Position numbers and translations under genes: made by a program. A DNA stretch of 11,151 bases from Entrophospora sp. SA101 (Eukaryota > Glomeromycota > Glomeromycetes > Entrophosporales > Entrophosporaceae), in the NCBI GenBank assembly GCA_958430865.1, contig CAUDNR010003223.1, positions 54,089 to 65,239 on the forward strand, written 5' to 3'. A model generated the notes under the pieces. It was not told the origin of the DNA and did no database searches. It saw only the letters and a program-made list of their open reading frames with translations. Shown piece after piece: positions 1 through 9,093 of the stretch. Each line of letters begins with the position of its first letter. Positions within the stretch are counted from its first letter, which is position 1.

Positions 1-2117
1 TTTTGAAATAAAAAAAATAAAATACAAAAAATTTTTTATTTATTTTATTTATTTATATTTAATATTGTAAAACACTGATGATATAAAAGTTTTTTTTTTA
101 AACTTATCAATTCCATCGGAACAAAAAAAAAAAAAAAAAATAAATTGATCCTTTCAAAAGATTTTATTGGTTGAAATAATTAATAAAATGAAATTTAAAA
201 ATAATAAATGATAAATGTCATCATAATAAAGAACAAAAAAGGGCTCGAAAAATAAACAAAACCATTTGATTTCATATTTGATATTTGTAATAATAATTTT
301 TTTTTAACATAACGCCACAAAAAAAACTTTAGGGGCTAGTTTTAAAGTATGAAAATCTACTCGACACCACCATAAAAATCTTTTTAATTAATATATCGAG
401 AGGGAGAAATATTTGGATCCAAGAGATTTTGTATCCTATCAGTCAGTTTTATATGATAAAGGAAAGTTCAGTTAATATACCGTGCGTGATCTTTTCATTG
501 GAACATTAACCAGTCTCCCAAATTATCAATCTATCATTATAATGAGGATAAAGACTCACTATCATTTTCCCAAAAATAAACAAACAAATATTTATAAACA
601 TAAGATATAAATATAAATATATAATAAATATTATATATAAACATAAACACAAATATGTAAAATATAAATATAATAAAATATAATATATTAAATATTAATG
701 AATAATTTTATTTAGTTCTGCAATCAGTTACTTACTATTCTTTGAAAGTCTCTTGAATATGTGTTGTGGATGAGAGAATTCTTTTGATTGGCTTAACTTA
801 ATTTCAATTTTCACCTTCCATTATTACTCTTTCTTCTTACGGGAATTATCTCCTTTGTATAAAAGACAACGAATCAAATGGTACGATTGAAAAATTTCAT
901 CACATTGGACCCTGAAATATTTTGTCTTTGTTCTTGCCGCAGAATATATCATTATTTAATATATATATAATAATAATAAATATCATATCATCAGCAGCAC
1001 CAAAATCTTTAAATGATAAACGACATGTATGTGCATGTAACGTCCGTCATACATAAATGTAAACAATTTAAATGATTCATTATAAATTTATAACTCGGTA
1101 CCTACTCAGGATAGATAACGTATGTGATATGCCTTTTTCAGTAGGAACAAATAGATAATATTGGTCACGCGTTCGGCTTTTTATACAACAATAAAATGAA
1201 AATTGTTATTACTACATTAATTAACATATTTAAAAAGAAATTTTCACAAAAGGAATCAAAATTACCATATTTTATCTTTTTCACACAATGATTAAATTAA
1301 TCGATATTATATAAATAAAGACTAATAATAAATAATAATTATGTGTAATCCTTTTTCATTTGTATCCATATTTATCATTTAATATTTTACGGTTCCATAT
1401 AAAGAAAAGTAATTAAAATATGAATAATGGTGATTCCGATTGGTTATTTAACTACTGCGCATTCAATTAACCAACATTAATTGGGTGTGTGGATATAATG
1501 ATATATATACATCAATCAATAAACACATGACCAACCAACCAACAATCATCCATAAAATAAAATTGAAAATCTAAGCTTTCTTCTTCCGAAATAAAGTTTA
1601 GTTCATCTTATCTGAATCTAATCAATGGATATAAATGGATATGTGAATGTGTGGGTTGAATGAGAATTATAAATATGACTGTGATATACATTTTGCATAA
1701 ACGTCAGCATGCATATTTATTTATATTTTATTTATGTGTATAAATAACCGAGTAAATATGGCAATTTAAGATCCTTTTTCTTTATCTACCTATATACACA
1801 CAAACACGAAAAAATATTTTTTTTTGCGCATTTATTTGTTTCATCTTAATGGCGATAATTTTTAATTACCTTATCCATAAATAGTTATCAAATTTATTAT
1901 ATCACCCATCTACTTGATATAAATCAAATGGGAGAAATGCTCCCTTATATATTAACATTCGATTCCTTGCGTGGACATCCTTGGGTTAGAACAATACTCC
2001 ATTTTGCATAGTAACATTCCTTTAAATACAGATCTTGCTATTTATGTGATGTCGAAATTCCAAAACCATCTTTGTTCAGAGGTTTCATTAAAGTCCCAAA
2101 TAATTAAGATCTTCCAC

Positions 2118-2174
2118 AAAAAAAAAAAAAAAATAAATAAATACAATACTCATAGAATTATTATTATTATTATT
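2118..2174. repeat. Poly-A tract followed by (TTA)n microsatellite
   Basis: A 16-base A run (2118-2133) is followed by TAAATAAATA-type sequence and then about five TTA units (2158-2174). An A run next to a simple repeat could be the 3' tail of an old retroposed copy. No target-site duplication was found, so the safe call is simple repeat. Confidence 0.7.
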
Positions 2175-2550
2175 TTAGGATTGTTTGATTTGTGCATTCG
2201 TTTAACTGGTTGTGATAAAACAAGCTTTGAATGTTCAAGCCTTGCTTCAAAAGGTTAAATCTTGGAAGTTATAGTTGACCTTGGGATTTAACGATTCGAT
2301 ACAGTCTCTTTTGAAAATTGGCGCAATTAATATTTTCGTGACATAATTTACGCGCTCTTCATGTGTAAGGGCGCAAAAAGAAATTCCCCATTTATTTTAT
2401 TTTATATATACTATGAGATATGAGAGCTTTTCTAAAAATAGAAAAAAAAGATCTGCATCTCAAGGAAACAATGTTATGGGGAGTGGGCATGCTTTCTAGT
2501 CCAAAAATCTTCTACATAAAGAGTTCCGAAATTGCTTTGAAAAGCCCCAC

Positions 2551-2580
2551 ATATATAGTATATATATATATATATGTATA
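2551..2580. repeat. (TA)n microsatellite
   Basis: An alternating TA tract of about 30 bases, interrupted by single G residues. It lies just outside the 3' end of the broken minus-strand reading frame at 2631-2990. Confidence 0.8.
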
Positions 2581-2630
2581 GTAAAAATGTATATGGAAGA
2601 ATATATCAATAGATTGAATAAAAATGCCAT

Positions 2631-2990
2631 TTACAAACTATCGCAATTAAAGATCAAAACGATTTTCTTTAATACAATACCATTCTTGAACTGTTCATTT
2701 AAATATGTGATAATATCAATTTCATTGCTATTATTGTTATTATTATTATTATATTTTCCTTTTTCCTTTAATTCATTTGCTTTTGGTCAAATCGGCAGCT
2801 CTATATTTTCTTTGGCTAAAAAATCCAGGGTTTCATTATTAATCTTAAATTTTTCTCTGGATAATAAATAATAACCGTTAAATACTTTTTAAAATTTCTT
2901 TAACATTATAAAATTTGCCTTGTCCAAAGTTAAAGCAAACAATTCCAATTTATCTGCATTTCCAAATTGACCAAAAGAAATAATACGAAT
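2631..2990 (-). pseudogene. Broken reading frame of unknown family with a poly-Asn tract
   Basis: One minus-strand frame stays coding-like for 120 codons from 2990 down to a TAA at 2631-2633. It is broken only by an in-frame TAA at 2889-2891 and a TGA at 2787-2789. The start of the segment reads ISFGQFGNADKLELFALTLD, followed later by LLSREKFKINNETLDFLAKE and ANELKEKGKY. A run of Asn codons then comes from the TTA/TAA microsatellite at about 2729-2753, and the C terminus contains NEIDIITYLNEQF. No ATG opens the frame, and upstream sequence is not coding-like, so the 5' part is missing or is another exon. I do not recognise the family. Charged, mixed-composition residues on both sides of the Asn run argue for a real but decayed exon rather than chance. 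The plus-strand frame over the same bases is its antisense shadow, with a poly-Leu run. Confidence 0.45.
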
Positions 2991-2999
2991 TTACCGATA

Positions 3000-4769
3000 C
3001 AAAATGTTTTATGACCACCATTACTTTCTCAGGTACGACTTATTACAATATTCAAATTTAAATTTGGATTCTGTGTGTGAATGTTTTGTGAAGATGGACA
3101 AAGATGATTGACTGATTAGATGGTGTGAAAATTGTTTTATTTTTAACTGATCGATACTTTCCTAATCTAGAGAATAATGTGACATGCTATGAATGTTGCA
3201 ACCCGAAATTCTTTTGAACTCCCAAAACAGTTTCGCGAGAAGAGCTTACTCAAAACCCATCCGAAACTGAAAGCCATGATACTAATACTAATTTTTGTGA
3301 TCTGCAAATTCAATTCTAAATATAATTTTGTAAGGAATTATAGTTTTGGTTTAGGGTTTTATTTTTCCCCTAAAGTAGTTTCGGTTTCGAGTTTTTCCCC
3401 TACAGTTAATATTAACTGTCAATGTTACACTTATTATTATGCTTCTAATAGTGAGTTTTGACTTTTTGAGTCGCATGTATCATGCGTACAATAGGTGAAT
3501 TATGACGTTAAAAAGTGATTATTGTTTAGAAAAAAATAGTAAAATAGAAAATAGACCATAGATAACAAATTAAACTATTATATAAAAAAATTTATTTTCT
3601 TTAAAAGTGTTTCATCCCACACAAAAACTATTTTTAATCTTGTGACATGTCATGTATATGTATTCGGTCGAGAACAATTTGTCACACATCAGTTGATGAT
3701 TCATAAAAATAAAACTGCCATTACAACTTTCTAAATATTGTAATGTTGTAGTTGTACTAAGATTTTTATCCAATGTTTACCTTTATAAACTTGATGAATG
3801 GCTGAGAAAATGGAAAATAGTAATATATGGGTTTACACAAATAGGAAAAATGTAGCAGAATAATAATTAATTTCTAAATGCGGTGATTTGCTTGATAAAC
3901 TTTAACACCAAGCAAGGCTTTTTTCTATTTTAATAATCCCTAATTTGAAGGAATAAATCCTGAAAAAATCCGCGTGTCAAATTTAAGGTTGTGGCTAATT
4001 TTATTGATTTAAAGTTTCGATGTCAATCACTTGAAAAGTAATAGTCGTAATATTTATTCAAACTAATAAAATTGCTTCAAAATCAACATAGAATAATGTT
4101 TAATTCATATTGACTTTGCAAATAAAAATAATTTGTTTGTAATCTATATTAAAAATCAATTAATAATATATAATAACAAATGCTAGTTATTAGAATTATT
4201 GTGGTTCTAGTATTGTAAGCTTTGCGTTGTTGTTTTATTATTATTTAATTATTAATTATTAATTTTTGAATCTATTGTGGCATCACTATAGCAAAATACT
4301 GTAAAAACAGTACATTTTAACATTTTACATTAATATTAACTTTCTATTTCCAAGAAAATGTGCGGGGAAATAAATGTACGGCAAAGCACTTGTTAAATGT
4401 GCTTGCTTTCTTTTTCGACGATTGAAGCTGTGTCTGATTCTGCACGAGCGACTTTATCTGTTTCCAACCAAAAAAAAATCCGCAAATAGTCAGAAGTAAT
4501 GGTTTGATCGTTCATTGTTAAAGGTTATTTCTTGGATTCATGCATTGCATTACGTTATCCCTTGCAAACATAAATAGTGTAGTTATTAATAAAATGGAAA
4601 ATGATCTCAGGGTTGAGGTTTTAGGATTGATGCGTTTTAGAGATTTTGATTTGTGTTTCGCAATAATCTAAATTTATTTAAATTTTCAAGGGCAAGGGAA
4701 TGAAATTAACTAAAATATATGGTAGGTGAAAAGAATAATAATAATAACTGGTTGCACTAAAAATTGTAT
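3000..4769. other. Intergenic region, no gene seen
   Basis: No convincing coding frame on either strand. A 90-codon ATG frame at 3189-3461 reads through low-complexity sequence with no recognisable domain and is not called. The stretch holds a perfect 18-bp palindrome at 3402-3419, a short hairpin (TACTGT/ACAGTA) at 4297-4312, and ATT-rich tracts near 4225-4270. Confidence 0.55.
3402..3419. repeat. Perfect 18-bp palindrome
   Basis: The sequence ACAGTTAATATTAACTGT is its own reverse complement. It follows a CCCCTA motif that also occurs about 30 bases upstream (3367 and 3397). It could be a transposon edge or a dimeric-factor site, but nothing nearby decides this, and such palindromes also arise by chance in AT-rich DNA. 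Confidence 0.4.
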
Positions 4770-5013
4770 TTAAAAATAACGGCCGAGGAATGAATATTCA
4801 TTGATGCTATCACCTAAAAACATACCATGGGATTGTTTATTATCTGCAAATAATTCAAAATTAGCCAAAATTTTGTTTTGCTAAATCAGATTCATCTAAT
4901 GCACTTGTAGAATACGTTACATCAGTTTCGAAAATATCTTTCTTCAAATAGTAATTTGCATTCTTCATTAATTCGACGATTACAAGAATTGAAAAACTTC
5001 ATCCCCCCACAAA
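4770..5013 (-). pseudogene. Possible decayed coding fragment of unknown family
   Basis: Three short minus-strand frames can be chained. An upstream piece starting at an ATG near 5005 contains NRRINEECKLLFEERYF. A second frame contains ETDVTYSTSALDESDLAKQN. A third contains FELFADNKQSHGMFLGDS and ends at a TAA at 4770-4772. Moving between them needs two single-base shifts or short introns; a TTTGCAG sequence at the second junction could be a splice acceptor. Amino-acid composition is protein-like, but each piece is short and no domain is recognised. This could be chance reading in AT-rich DNA, so it is a weak call. Confidence 0.25.
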
Positions 5014-5300
5014 ATTATGGGTCATGAGCTTTTTTTTTTAGATTTATAAATAGCAATTGTATGATTCTTTGAATTATTTACATAGAAAAGAACAAACTAA
5101 TTGTTTTTTTTTTAATTCAAACATAGTCTCACTATATAATAAAAATGAACCAATACTTACTACATTATAAACCCTATGAACTATGTTAAAAAGAAATCAA
5201 TTCATCCTACCGATTAATAAGAACAATGATTCTTATTGTCAAATAAAGATTCTTTTGATTGGCCGATTTTTAGCCTCATTGATAAAAACGAAACAATCAC

Positions 5301-5356
5301 ATTATTATTATTTATTATTATTATTATTATTACTATTTATTATTATTATTATTATC
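5301..5356. repeat. (ATT)n/(TTA)n microsatellite
   Basis: About 55 bases of ATT/TTA units with single-base interruptions. In the plus strand it produces a run of Tyr, Leu and Ile codons that imitates a membrane segment in the frame 5183-5398. That frame is therefore not called as a gene. Confidence 0.85.
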
Positions 5357-5608
5357 TTTAAATACTCCTTATTGCGTCAAATTCAAATTTTAAATTGACA
5401 TGTGTGAATTCAAATTAGCCAGTCGGAGTTTCGTCTCCAACACGAATTAATTTTTTTGTACGTATTTATTTTCATCAATTTAATTATTTTATCAATTTTT
5501 CAATCTATTTAATCAATTTTATTTATTTATTGCATTATTAGAGAGTTAAAAAGTTTTAGTTGGTGAAGTTTGGTTCTTTTATTTGGAGATCCTTTAATTT
5601 ATTCCTAA

Positions 5609-5740
5609 ACAAAGAAATCCGTAAATTCTGTTATCGGGTCAAAATATACTGGTAAACTTGATAAGGTGATCCGACTTATCAAGGAATCTGAGTTAAAAAT
5701 AAACCAAAAAATTACTATTATCCATGCTATTTTGTTTTAA
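5609..5740 (+). pseudogene. Short TPR-like coding fragment
   Basis: After an in-frame TAA, this stretch stays open for 43 codons to a TAA at 5738-5740 and has no ATG. It includes YTGKLDKVIRLIKESELKIN, which resembles the helix A/helix B arrangement of a tetratricopeptide repeat (Y-x-G-K-L-D-K ... E-L-x-I-N). A second TPR-like phrase, YLARAYYYQGIFD, lies 200 bases downstream on the same strand. TPR repeats mediate protein-protein contacts, but one repeat-sized piece cannot show function. It looks like a relic of a TPR-repeat gene; the resemblance is by eye only. Confidence 0.28.
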
Positions 5741-5820
5741 AGAATTTCTCTGTTTTCCATTTAAATCTCAACCTATTTTTTGATAATTGTTCATGATACA
5801 AACAAAATGTTCTGATATAA

Positions 5821-6009
5821 TTGATAGCAATAAAATATATTATTCCTTCTAAATTATCAAATGATAAAATTGATAAAATTGAGATAATAAATATATTATT
5901 CAAAGATAAATTTTTTTTACAAAAATCACATGGATCAACTTATCTGGCTAGAGCCTATTACTATCAGGGAATTTTTGACCGAGTTGGGCCAAATCCGACT
6001 TTATGTTAA
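5821..6009 (+). pseudogene. Second TPR-like coding fragment
   Basis: This frame is open from just after a TAA to a TAA at 6007-6009, with no ATG start. It reads a Lys/Ile-rich segment (KLSNDKIDKIEIINILFKDK) and then STYLARAYYYQGIFDRV, which has the small/aromatic spacing of a TPR helix A. The final residues (VGPNPTLC) come from a TTGGGCCAAATCCGAC sequence that looks more like repeat DNA than coding sequence. With the fragment at 5609-5740 it may represent one broken TPR gene. An overlapping frame just upstream also reads protein-like for about 16 codons, which suggests a frameshift near 5840. Confidence 0.28.
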
Positions 6010-6189
6010 ATTTAATTATATGATTTGATAGCTCACATCGAGAATTTTTCACGAGCTTGGTGGAATCGCTGGACTTTTATATGAACACCTAGTTTTAAAT
6101 TTTTGCCGCATTAATAATAAAATAATCACAAAAAAACATTTCATAAATATATATTTCAAAGAAAACACTTTTTAAAAGGCAAGCAACTC

Positions 6190-6262
6190 TTGTGAATGAA
6201 TGGGTAAAACTCATGAATAAGTGAGTAAGCTCACAAACAAGTCTATGAACTCATGAATGTAT
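6190..6262. repeat. Degenerate ~21-bp tandem repeat rich in CTCATGAAT/GTGAGTA
   Basis: The stretch contains roughly three diverged units of about 21 bases. Each has an ACTCAT or GCTCAC start and a GAAT...GTGAGTA-like middle, for example ACTCATGAATAAGTGAGTAA at 6209-6228. The units are partly self-complementary (CTCAT with GTGAG). The array ends just before a T-run and AG at 6265-6273, which directly precedes a decayed gene copy. The core GAATAAGTGAGT also occurs in the terminal repeat of the MITE at 9094-9448, which may or may not mean shared origin. Confidence 0.5.
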
Positions 6263-6274
6263 ATGTTTTTTTAG

Positions 6275-6352
6275 TGGAGCATACTCCAACAAAATCAGAC
6301 AAAGCGAACATTGGTATTACCAGGATTACAGGATTCAATAGTATTACAAATG
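6275..6352 (+). pseudogene. Decayed partial copy of the 8064-8463 gene (3' part)
   Basis: Bases 6275-6352 align with 8369-8445 at high identity by eye. Both begin W-G/S-I-L-Q-Q and share the residues RQSEHWYYQ, but this copy has an extra base after the two CAA codons, so the shared residues fall in two frames. It then diverges and meets a stop. The match starts immediately after a T-run and AG (6265-6273). At the other locus the corresponding coding sequence is uninterrupted, so this copy may keep a trace of an intron or have an insertion there. It is a relic of a duplicated gene, with no sign of function. Confidence 0.6.
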
Positions 6353-6369
6353 TAACATGATCATGTTAA

Positions 6370-6614
6370 CATCTACCATGGAACCCAAAAATTACAGCAT
6401 TAAAAGTGTGTATTTTGAAAAGTGAACAAGGCGAGAAAATTGCTCATATATTTTTAAAATAAATGATACTCAGACACTGGAAACTTATCTAAGGAAGGAA
6501 AGGATCACCTATGAAATTTACCAACAAGAAAGAAAAATAATAAACACTAAGAACATTACACAGAACCCAGAAAAAAGAAGGATCAGTAAAGAAAAAATTT
6601 GCTGTCAAATTTAG
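6370..6614 (+). pseudogene. Decayed reading frame of unknown family
   Basis: Two overlapping frames chain into a protein-like sequence of about 80 codons. Frame one (6370-6462) includes ITALKVCILKSEQGEKIAHI and ends at a TAA at 6460-6462. Frame two (6462-6614) includes NDTQTLETYLRKERITYEIY and TQNPEKRRISKEKI and ends at a TAG at 6612-6614. A single-base shift joins them. The composition is charged and helix-friendly. I do not recognise a domain and it does not match the intact paralogue at 8064-8463. It may be another exon or another inserted gene fragment. Confidence 0.35.
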
Positions 6615-6680
6615 AATAATATAATGAATATATCATCTTTTAAGATTAAAGAAGTTAATAACAGGTTTGACAAAAAAGAA

Positions 6681-7865
6681 TTAGTATAAGTTGGTCTGGA
6701 TTCCTTGGGTTTTATTATTTACTCTTGTTTCCTTTTTAGGTGAATTTTCTCAGTCATCTTTTTTACAATTTGCTTTTTTTCCTGGCAAAACCTTATTGGT
6801 TAAAGATAACTCTTGTTTTAATTGCTGAATTTCTTGGGCTTGTTTGTTCATCTCTTGTTGGTTTGCTTGCAATTCATTTCCTTTACCTTGTAAGGTCAAG
6901 AGAATACCTTGTATTTCCTAATTCTTGACCGCCTCTAAATGCTCCAAGTTTTTAGCTAATTGTCTTTTTTACTTCATTCTTGGGCTGCTTCTGAGGCATT
7001 CAGGCGACATTCAACCTTTTCTCCTTCCTCAGCTTTAGTTTTCAAATAATTAACTAATAATTCCTTCTCTTCCAATTCTTTTCTAGCTCTTTAATCTTTT
7101 TTACTTGAATCAATGCTACTTTCCAATGCAAATCAATAAATCCATTTCTCTAAGCAATATCTTTAAATTCATCCCTTACAAATGGGTAGATATTGTTATA
7201 AAGGTATTCTTGCCTTTTATAATCCAAAAGAGGTGGTGCTAACACTAAAATATATAAAGCTTTAATTCCTCAAAGATATCTGCTTTCTTGGTTTTCAATA
7301 AATTGAATTCAATAAAAGGTCCATTAGCAACTTCTTGAATTTTCACTGTACCAAGATTAGATAGATGTTTCAAAAAGAAAATTTTGATATTTCTGTATAC
7401 CTTGTAATTTCTTAAAATAAATTCCCAAAATAGCTTTAGTATCAAAGTATTGAAAACCTTTCCCATCTTCATAACATTGAGCTTTATTCAATCCTGCTAG
7501 ACTAGATCTTTTTACCACCTCAACTAAGGTTTCTGGCCAAAACTCTCTCAATTAGTAGCCGAAATTGCCAAAACACTTTGGGCAAAAATTACTTTTTTAT
7601 CCCTTAAGGGTATGGGGAATCACGTGTTAATTTAATAGTAAATCCGGGGCTCAATTTTTTCAAAAAATTCAAGTTTTCCCAAATTAGTAATTGTCTTAAA
7701 AGTAAAACTACGGCAAGACGCGTTGAAACAACTTCAAAATTATTTATATCTAATTTTGGTGTTTCTTAACTATTTGAAAGTACTTCAAGCAAAACTTCTT
7801 AATAAAAATTTGTAAATTTCTTCAAAAAACTTAACGCGTTTCAAAATAAACATAACTTCTTCCAT
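6681..7865 (-). pseudogene. Multiply frameshifted coding relic with C-terminal coiled coil
   Basis: On the minus strand a chain of overlapping frames runs from an ATG at 7863-7865 to a TAA at 6681-6683, about 390 codons. Recognisable segments in order are: MEEVMFILKRVKFFEEIYKF; LDINNFEVVSTRLAVVLL; FTIKLTRDSPYP; VIFAQSVLAISATN; FWPETLVEVVKRSSLAGLNK; GFQYFDTKAILGIYFKKLQG; LSNLGTVKIQEVANGPFIEF; LAPPLLDYKRQEYLYNNIYP; NGFIDLHWKVALIQV. A Glu/Gln/Lys/Leu-rich coiled coil follows (for example NKQAQEIQQLKQELSLTNKV at about 6800-6860). Several single-base shifts are needed, some in homopolymers, and in-frame TAA, TAG and TGA codons occur, so the gene is dead. I do not recognise the family. The globular N-terminal part followed by a coiled-coil tail is clear, but the function is not. 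Confidence 0.6.
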
Positions 7866-7908
7866 AGTAAACACCTGCTCATTTCTTAGTAAGCACCTGC
7901 TCATTTCC
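7865..7908. repeat. Two tandem 22-bp repeats beside the relic gene's 5' end
   Basis: Unit one (7865-7886) and unit two (7887-7908) read TAGTAA[A/G]CACCTGCTCATTTC[T/C] and match at 20 of 22 positions. A third partial unit (TAGTAAAA) follows at 7909-7916. On the minus strand both units can encode NEQV-[F/L]-T, directly ahead of the MEEVMFIL start of the relic gene. The array may therefore be a duplicated N-terminal coding segment; because 22 is not a multiple of three, the duplication shifts the frame. Confidence 0.75.
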
Positions 7909-8063
7909 TAGTAAAAGTTACACATTCCATAATATAAAATACTTATTTGGCAAAAAATTCTCATAAAATAATAAAGTTCAATAAATATTTGATAAATTGT
8001 TATCTACTAGTAATTATTTCTACACAAAGGCTTCTTATTTTATTTTATTTTTAGAATTCAAAA

Positions 8064-8463
8064 ATGGTCAGTTGGTATAAGTCATTAATAGAAGATAATG
8101 TAAATTATAGATTGTTCTCTAGAAAAAATAGAACTGTTTTATACGTGATGATTCACATCAATTGAATGTGCTAGAAATGCATCAAAATTTAAACACAGAC
8201 AATTTGTATATATTATGGTTAAAAACTCCCAAAGGTATGGATTCTGATTTAGAAGATGAAGACAAAGTATGGATCCCATTACTTCCTGGATATTCCATTT
8301 TAACAAAAAAGGAAAAGTTTATAAGATTGACTATAAGTGTAAAAGATAATAATGAATTAGAGTATATATGGGGCATACTGCAACAAACCAGACAAAGTGA
8401 ACATTGGTATTACCAAGAATCACAAGGATCAAAATTTGGTCATTTGCAATGTGGTTATAATTA
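8064..8463 (+). pseudogene. Hypothetical protein gene with a single frameshift
   Basis: An ATG at 8064 opens a frame reading MVSWYKSLIEDNVNYRLFSR and NRTVLY. It runs off frame at 8140-8144, within or next to TTTTATACG, and stops at 8163. From 8144 another frame reads RDDSHQLNVLEMHQNLNTDN, LYILWLKTPKGMDSDLEDED, VWIPLLPGYSILTKKEKFIR, LEYIWGILQQTRQSEHWYYQ and a short tail to a TAG at 8461-8463. The protein would be about 133 residues with no signal peptide or membrane helix. One missing base in the TTTT run explains the break, so a sequencing error and a real mutation are both possible. A T-rich tract ending in TTTTTAG at 8048-8054 just before the ATG could be a splice acceptor, making this a last exon. 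A decayed copy lies at 6275-6352. Family not recognised. Confidence 0.5.
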
Positions 8464-8736
8464 GCAGTTTTATAATATCCCATTTGTGATATATAGAATT
8501 ATCCCTATATAAAAATAATTAATAAAATACAAGTTACCTTATCTTTTTATACAAAATTATATGATATATTTTTAATATTACAATTAATTAATAATTAATT
8601 AACACATAGACAGACATATAAATAATGATATAAATAATATAACGAAGATACCTAGCTAGACAGGATCACTTACTGAACTATCATTATTATTATCATAATC
8701 AAAGTCAATTAAAGATTTTACACAGAAATCCTATTA
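8464..8736. other. AT-rich spacer
   Basis: No coding frame or RNA is seen. It contains AATTAATT-rich self-complementary sequence near 8580-8600. Confidence 0.5.
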
Positions 8737-8838
8737 CTATGGTGTAAGACACCTAATCCCGTAACTTTCTGCGCCACAACGACAGATTTGGGAAAAAATT
8801 CCCAATCAAAAATGCAATAAAATTTTTGCAGTCGCGTG

Positions 8839-8890
8839 ATAATAATAATAATAATAATAAATCTTTATTATATATATATATATATATATA
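8839..8890. repeat. (TAA)n and (TA)n microsatellites
   Basis: About seven TAA units (8839-8860) are followed, after a short unique spacer, by about eleven TA units (8869-8890). They lie inside the candidate outer DNA element. Confidence 0.85.
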
Positions 8891-9093
8891 CTACAATTCT
8901 TTCTAACATTAATAATATAATGCATATTTATCCCAAGTGTATTTCCATGTAATATATTTTTGGTGTTAAGTGGGAATAGCATGTCTATTTATGCATTTCT
9001 TTCATCAATGCAATATTGTCTATTTTATTTTAACGCTATCTTTTTTTATATTCGTTATTGTCACGTGATAAATATCGACAAAATAAATATTTA

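Larger units (their letters stand above)
1..2630. other. AT-rich intergenic region without a recognised gene
   Basis: I read both strands and found no open frame with convincing coding character. The stretch holds a 17- to 18-base A run near 123-140, interrupted (TA)/(TAA) tracts around 600-700, and a short CCAA run near 1530. A TATAAAAG match at 858-865 would pass as a TATA box, but nothing recognisable starts downstream, so it is not called as a promoter. The only long frame (1971-2258) runs through an A16 tract and a TTA microsatellite and looks spurious. Base composition resembles other intergenic DNA in this window. Confidence 0.6.

Noticed and set aside
858..865. TATAAAAG as a promoter
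   Set aside because: In AT-rich DNA this word is expected by chance, and no gene starts downstream.
1971..2258. 95-codon plus-strand frame
   Set aside because: It begins at a non-ATG codon and runs through an A16 tract (poly-Lys) and a TTA microsatellite (poly-Ile), with no recognisable domain.
2587..2871. 94-codon plus-strand frame with a poly-Leu stretch resembling a membrane helix
   Set aside because: The Leu run is the microsatellite, and the opposite strand has better, mixed-composition coding character over the same bases.
3189..3461. 90-codon ATG frame with a hydrophobic segment
   Set aside because: It crosses the CCCCTA-containing, palindromic repeat-like sequence, has no domain, and its composition follows local AT richness.
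5183..5398. 71-codon frame with a Leu/Ile-rich apparent membrane segment
   Set aside because: The hydrophobic run is produced entirely by the ATT/TTA microsatellite.
5975..5995. GTTGGGCCAAATCCGAC as a tRNA or rRNA-like segment
   Set aside because: No cloverleaf arms or conserved T-loop could be built around it; it looks more like a dispersed repeat edge.
6740..6928. 62-codon hydrophobic plus-strand frame
   Set aside because: It is the antisense shadow of the Gln/Glu/Lys-rich coiled coil of the minus-strand pseudogene.
8182..8376. 64-codon minus-strand frame
   Set aside because: It is antisense to the plus-strand gene at 8064-8463, which has the more protein-like composition and a decayed copy elsewhere.
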